From positions 1-6,658 of the forward strand of contig CAKOXR010000048.1 in the NCBI GenBank assembly GCA_934130215.1: 6,658 bases of DNA. The letters are read 5' to 3'. The translations under genes were made by a program, and so were the position numbers. Under the pieces are notes generated by a model. That model was given only the letters and a program-made list of their open reading frames with translations, ran no database searches and was not told the DNA's origin. Each line of letters starts with the position of its first letter. Positions within the stretch are counted from its first letter, which is position 1. The DNA is from an uncultured Bacilli bacterium (lineage in GTDB: Bacteria; Bacillota_I; Bacilli_A; RF39; UBA660). This document shows positions 4,977 to 6,658 of the stretch, in pieces.

Positions 4977-5855
4977 ATGAAAAATGCAATCATTTATTAT
5001 TATAATTTGAAACCAAATGAAGTTCACCAAAATCAAACTTATTATTGGTTTGAAGTTGATAATAAAACCTATTATTTATATAAAGTAAATAGTATAAATA
5101 TAAAACAATTACTTGAAATAGTAAACATTTTAATTCAAAATAAGATAAGTGTTCATATTCCTTTATATAATTTACAAAGGTCTTTAATAACAAACATTAA
5201 TGGTAGTAATTATATTTTGTTTTATGTTTCTATAATATCTAAAGAACCTATTATTTTAAATGATATTTTTAAAATAAATAAAATAATTACTAATTTTAAC
5301 GGAAATAAAATTAGTTGGGATGAATTATGGAGTGAAAAAATAGATTATTTAGAACTACAAATATCAGAATTTGGAAATAAATATCCCTTGCTCAGAAAAA
5401 GTTTTCCGTATTATTGCGGACTTGGTGAAACTGCTATTCAATTATTAGATATTATAAATGTAAGTGATTATCGAATATGTCATAGATTTATAACAAAAGA
5501 TGAGAAGTTGGATGAGTTTTATAATCCCTTAAACATGATTTTTGATTTAAAAATTAGAGATATTGCTGAGTATTTAAAATTCAATTATAATCATTTATTT
5601 GATGTTACAGAATTAAAATATATAATTATAAAATTTAAATTAAATAATGAAGAAATTAAACTTTTATTTGCGAGAATACTTTTTCCGAATTATTATTTTA
5701 ATTTATTTGAAGAAATTATAGCAGGGGAAAAGGATGAAGAATGTATTAATAAATATATTGATAATGTTGAAAAGAATGAAAAGTTATTGAGAGATTTATA
5801 TAATTATATAAAAAAAATAGTTGATTTTCCAACTATTAATTATCTAGAATACTAA
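4977..5855 (+). CDS. Putative YutH/CotS-type kinase-fold protein (degenerate phosphotransferase)
   Basis: A 292-residue cytoplasmic protein with no signal peptide or membrane segment. The pattern resembles spore-coat-associated kinase-like proteins of the YutH/CotS group, which share the aminoglycoside-phosphotransferase fold. WDELWSEKIDYLE (114-126) and YYCGLGETAI (145-154) are followed by ICHRFI (167-172), FYNPLNMIFD (181-190) and RDIAEYLK (194-201). In this fold the HR segment sits where the catalytic loop lies and D190 where the metal-binding Asp lies, but the usual HxDxxxxN is not intact. Catalysis is therefore doubtful. It is somewhat shorter than YutH as I remember it, with a divergent, Asn/Ile/Tyr-rich N-terminus. 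Its last 20 bp overlap the convergent nfu gene; yutH and the nfu homologue yutI also lie near each other in B. subtilis. Family assignment is tentative. Confidence 0.6.
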   Translation: MKNAIIYYYNLKPNEVHQNQTYYWFEVDNKTYYLYKVNSINIKQLLEIVNILIQNKISVHIPLYNLQRSLITNINGSNYILFYVSIISKEPIILNDIFKINKIITNFNGNKISWDELWSEKIDYLELQISEFGNKYPLLRKSFPYYCGLGETAIQLLDIINVSDYRICHRFITKDEKLDEFYNPLNMIFDLKIRDIAEYLKFNYNHLFDVTELKYIIIKFKLNNEEIKLLFARILFPNYYFNLFEEIIAGEKDEECINKYIDNVEKNEKLLRDLYNYIKKIVDFPTINYLEY

Positions 5856-6069
5856 TTATATCAATTACTTCTGGTACTTCTTCTTTTATTGCCATGAATA
5901 ATCCATCTTTTAATGTTAGATCTTGCATTTCACATTCTGCACATGCCCCTTGCATTTTTACATATACAATACCATCTTCGTATTTCACAAATTCAATATT
6001 TCCGCCATCATTCATTATAAAAGGTCTCAAATAATTTATTACCTCTTTAATTTTCTCTGTTGTTTCCAT
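5836..6069 (-). CDS. nfu: NifU-like C-terminal domain protein (Nfu, YutI-type)
   Basis: A 77-residue stand-alone NifU C-terminal domain, complete for the family (typically 73-80). It carries or transfers Fe-S clusters to apo-proteins, binding the cluster between subunits through a CxxC pair, here C43 and C46 in GACAECEMQDLTLKDGL. The N-terminal LRPFIMNDGGNIEFV (14-28) is the other family signature. The ATG at 6069 is supported by GAGG (complement of 6074-6077) and by a promoter facing this way. Its 3' end overlaps the + strand kinase-like gene by 20 bp in a tail-to-tail arrangement, with no GC-rich terminator between them. It is divergent from cvfD across a 97-bp intergenic region. Confidence 0.95.
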   Translation of the reverse strand: METTEKIKEVINYLRPFIMNDGGNIEFVKYEDGIVYVKMQGACAECEMQDLTLKDGLFMAIKEEVPEVIDIISILDN

Positions 6070-6086
6070 TTTTCCTCACCGAAACT

Positions 6087-6116
6087 ATTATATAATATTT
6101 ATAAATACCATGTAAA
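6087..6116 (-). promoter_or_regulatory. Promoter of nfu (minus strand)
   Basis: Read on the minus strand, TTTACA (6116-6111) and TATAAT (6092-6087) are separated by 18 bp. The start would fall near 6080, about 11 nt before the ATG at 6069. It lies back to back with the cvfD promoter. Confidence 0.65.
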
Positions 6117-6139
6117 GTCTTTTTATTTTAAAAAAAATA

Positions 6140-6148
6140 TGATATAAT
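6140..6148 (+). promoter_or_regulatory. Extended -10 promoter of cvfD
   Basis: TGATATAAT (TATAAT at 6143-6148), preceded by an A/T-rich tract and no clear -35. The ten bases TGATATAATC are identical to those before the dehydrogenase gene at 1974-1983. The predicted start near 6155 leaves only about 12 nt of leader. Confidence 0.65.
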
Positions 6149-6154
6149 CTTTTT

Positions 6155-6158
6155 GGAG
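6155..6158 (+). promoter_or_regulatory. Ribosome binding site that sets the GTG start of cvfD
   Basis: GGAG lies 8 nt before GTG 6167. The in-frame GTG at 6158 overlaps this site and cannot be used with it. Start 6167 yields MADYKKGKVV, which matches family N-termini. Confidence 0.8.
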
Positions 6159-6166
6159 TGGTTTTA

Positions 6167-6532
6167 GTGGCAGATTATAAGAAAGGAAAAGTCGTTAAAG
6201 CAACTGTTACCGGAATAGAAAACTATGGTGTATTTGTTTCTTTAGATGAATATTATAGTGGATTGATTCATATTTCAGAAATTTCACATGATTTTGTTCA
6301 TAATATTCATGATTTTGTTAAAATTGGTGAAGAAATAAATGTAGAAATTTTAGAAGTGGACGAAGAATTATCTCAACTAAAACTAAGTATAAAAAATATT
6401 AATTATCGTGATTTTAAGCAAAAACCAAAAAGGAAAATTAAACCTACACCATTAGGTTTTAATACACTAGAATATAAGCTTCCTATCTGGATTGAACAAA
6501 AGTTGCAAAAAAATAGACAAGATACTAAATAA
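6167..6532 (+). CDS. cvfD: S1-domain RNA-binding protein CvfD/YugI (general stress protein 13)
   Basis: A 121-residue protein (GTG start) with a single S1 OB-fold domain at about 4-76: GKVVKATVTGIENYGVFV, then GLIHISE (32-38) and LKLSIK (71-76). A lysine-rich linker (84-93) leads to the C-terminal signature GFNTLxxKLxxWIE at 97-110. That signature distinguishes YugI/CvfD from other S1 proteins such as polynucleotide phosphorylase fragments. Homologues associate with the 30S ribosome and act as post-transcriptional regulators in stress and virulence; this rests on family knowledge. The gene diverges from nfu. No terminator follows, and the tRNA promoter begins 4 bp after the stop, so cvfD transcripts may run into the tRNA. 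Confidence 0.92.
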   Translation: MADYKKGKVVKATVTGIENYGVFVSLDEYYSGLIHISEISHDFVHNIHDFVKIGEEINVEILEVDEELSQLKLSIKNINYRDFKQKPKRKIKPTPLGFNTLEYKLPIWIEQKLQKNRQDTK

Positions 6533-6533
6533 G

Positions 6534-6546
6534 TACTTGACAAGTA
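6534..6546. repeat. Palindrome TACTTGACAAGTA over the tRNA promoter -35
   Basis: A perfect 13-bp palindrome with a central A contains the -35 TTGACA. A further inverted copy of half of it, TGTCAAGT, lies at 6572-6579, just at the expected transcription start. It is a possible operator or a DNA feature of the promoter; chance is not excluded. Confidence 0.45.
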
Positions 6547-6565
6547 TGATAGAATTTGGTATATT
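6537..6565 (+). promoter_or_regulatory. Strong housekeeping-sigma promoter of tRNA-Val
   Basis: Perfect TTGACA (6537-6542), a 17-bp spacer and TATATT (6560-6565). The start would fall near 6572, about 13 nt upstream of the mature tRNA 5' end at 6585. Confidence 0.85.
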
Positions 6566-6584
6566 AATACATGTCAAGTTTATT

Positions 6585-6658
6585 GGGCGATTAGCTCAGT
6601 TGGTTAGAGCACCTGCCTTACAAGCAGGGGGTCATAGGTTCGAGTCCTATATCGCCCA
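6585..6658 (+). tRNA. tRNA-Val (anticodon UAC)
   Basis: A complete 74-nt cloverleaf. The acceptor GGGCGAT (6585-6591) pairs with ATCGCCC (6651-6657), with discriminator A6658. The D stem is GCTC/GAGC (6594-6597/6607-6610) and the anticodon stem CCTGC/GCAGG (6612-6616/6624-6628). The loop CTTACAA carries TAC at 6619-6621. The T arm is ATAGG TTCGAGT CCTAT. It reads GUA and, by wobble, other valine codons. The window ends at the discriminator base, so whether CCA is encoded, and whether more tRNA genes follow, cannot be seen. Confidence 0.97.

Noticed and set aside
4560..5193. Minus-strand open frames opposite the acidic protein gene and the kinase-like gene
   Set aside because: They are rich in W, Y, N, I and F from antisense reading of AT-rich codons, with no start signals.
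5923..6147. Plus-strand 74-residue open frame across nfu and its promoter
   Set aside because: It is a shadow of the nfu gene on the opposite strand, which carries the CxxC and DGG motifs.
6158..6166. Upstream GTG as start of cvfD
   Set aside because: The codon overlaps the GGAG ribosome binding site that serves GTG 6167.
1..6658. Mycoplasma-type code (UGA as tryptophan)
   Set aside because: Tryptophan residues in rpsK, rpoA, the acidic protein and cvfD use TGG, and no gene contains an in-frame TGA.
1..6658. CRISPR arrays, insertion sequences or prophage genes
   Set aside because: No regularly spaced direct repeats, transposase, integrase or terminal inverted repeats were seen.

Overview
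The window is AT-rich bacterial DNA from the Firmicutes/Bacillota side, most likely a low-GC Bacilli- or Mollicutes-related lineage, possibly an uncultured gut or anaerobic group. Three things point there: the end of the alpha ribosomal operon (rpsM-rpsK-rpoA-rplQ), strong AGGAGG-type ribosome binding sites, and homologues of Bacillus YugI/CvfD, YutI-type Nfu and possibly YutH. Every visible stop codon is TAA. Tryptophan is encoded by TGG, so the code looks standard rather than the UGA-Trp code of Mycoplasma.

Layout. Positions 1-1893 hold the 3' end of rpsM, then rpsK, rpoA and rplQ, all on + and closely spaced, closed by a hairpin terminator overlapping the rplQ stop. Next is a separately promoted short-chain dehydrogenase (2003-2755). 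Positions 2810-3384 have no protein gene. They carry a near-consensus promoter and a roughly 530-nt RNA rich in helices whose two ends pair with each other. Directly downstream is a 195-aa, four-helix membrane protein with a conserved NDVIGD motif, which I recognise as OapA. The RNA-plus-OapA arrangement identifies the RNA as an OLE RNA (Ornate, Large, Extremophilic). This is the most notable content of the window.

After the oapA terminator comes a strongly promoted acidic protein of unknown function (4155-4925), with a DUF1292-like head, a proline/acid-rich linker and a short coiled-coil tail. It has its own terminator. It is followed by a possible YutH/CotS-type kinase-fold protein (4977-5855), whose 3' end overlaps by 20 bp a convergent nfu gene on the minus strand. 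Divergent from nfu is the S1-domain protein CvfD/YugI (start GTG 6167). The window ends on a promoter and a complete tRNA-Val(UAC) body.

How the genes work together: the first block makes translation and transcription machinery. The OLE RNA and OapA are expected to form one membrane ribonucleoprotein, known in other Firmicutes to affect tolerance of cold, alcohol and magnesium. Nfu serves Fe-S cluster delivery, and CvfD modulates ribosome or RNA function under stress. The OLE locus here sits beside ribosomal and housekeeping genes, not beside the isoprenoid and DNA-repair genes I associate with it in Bacillus relatives.
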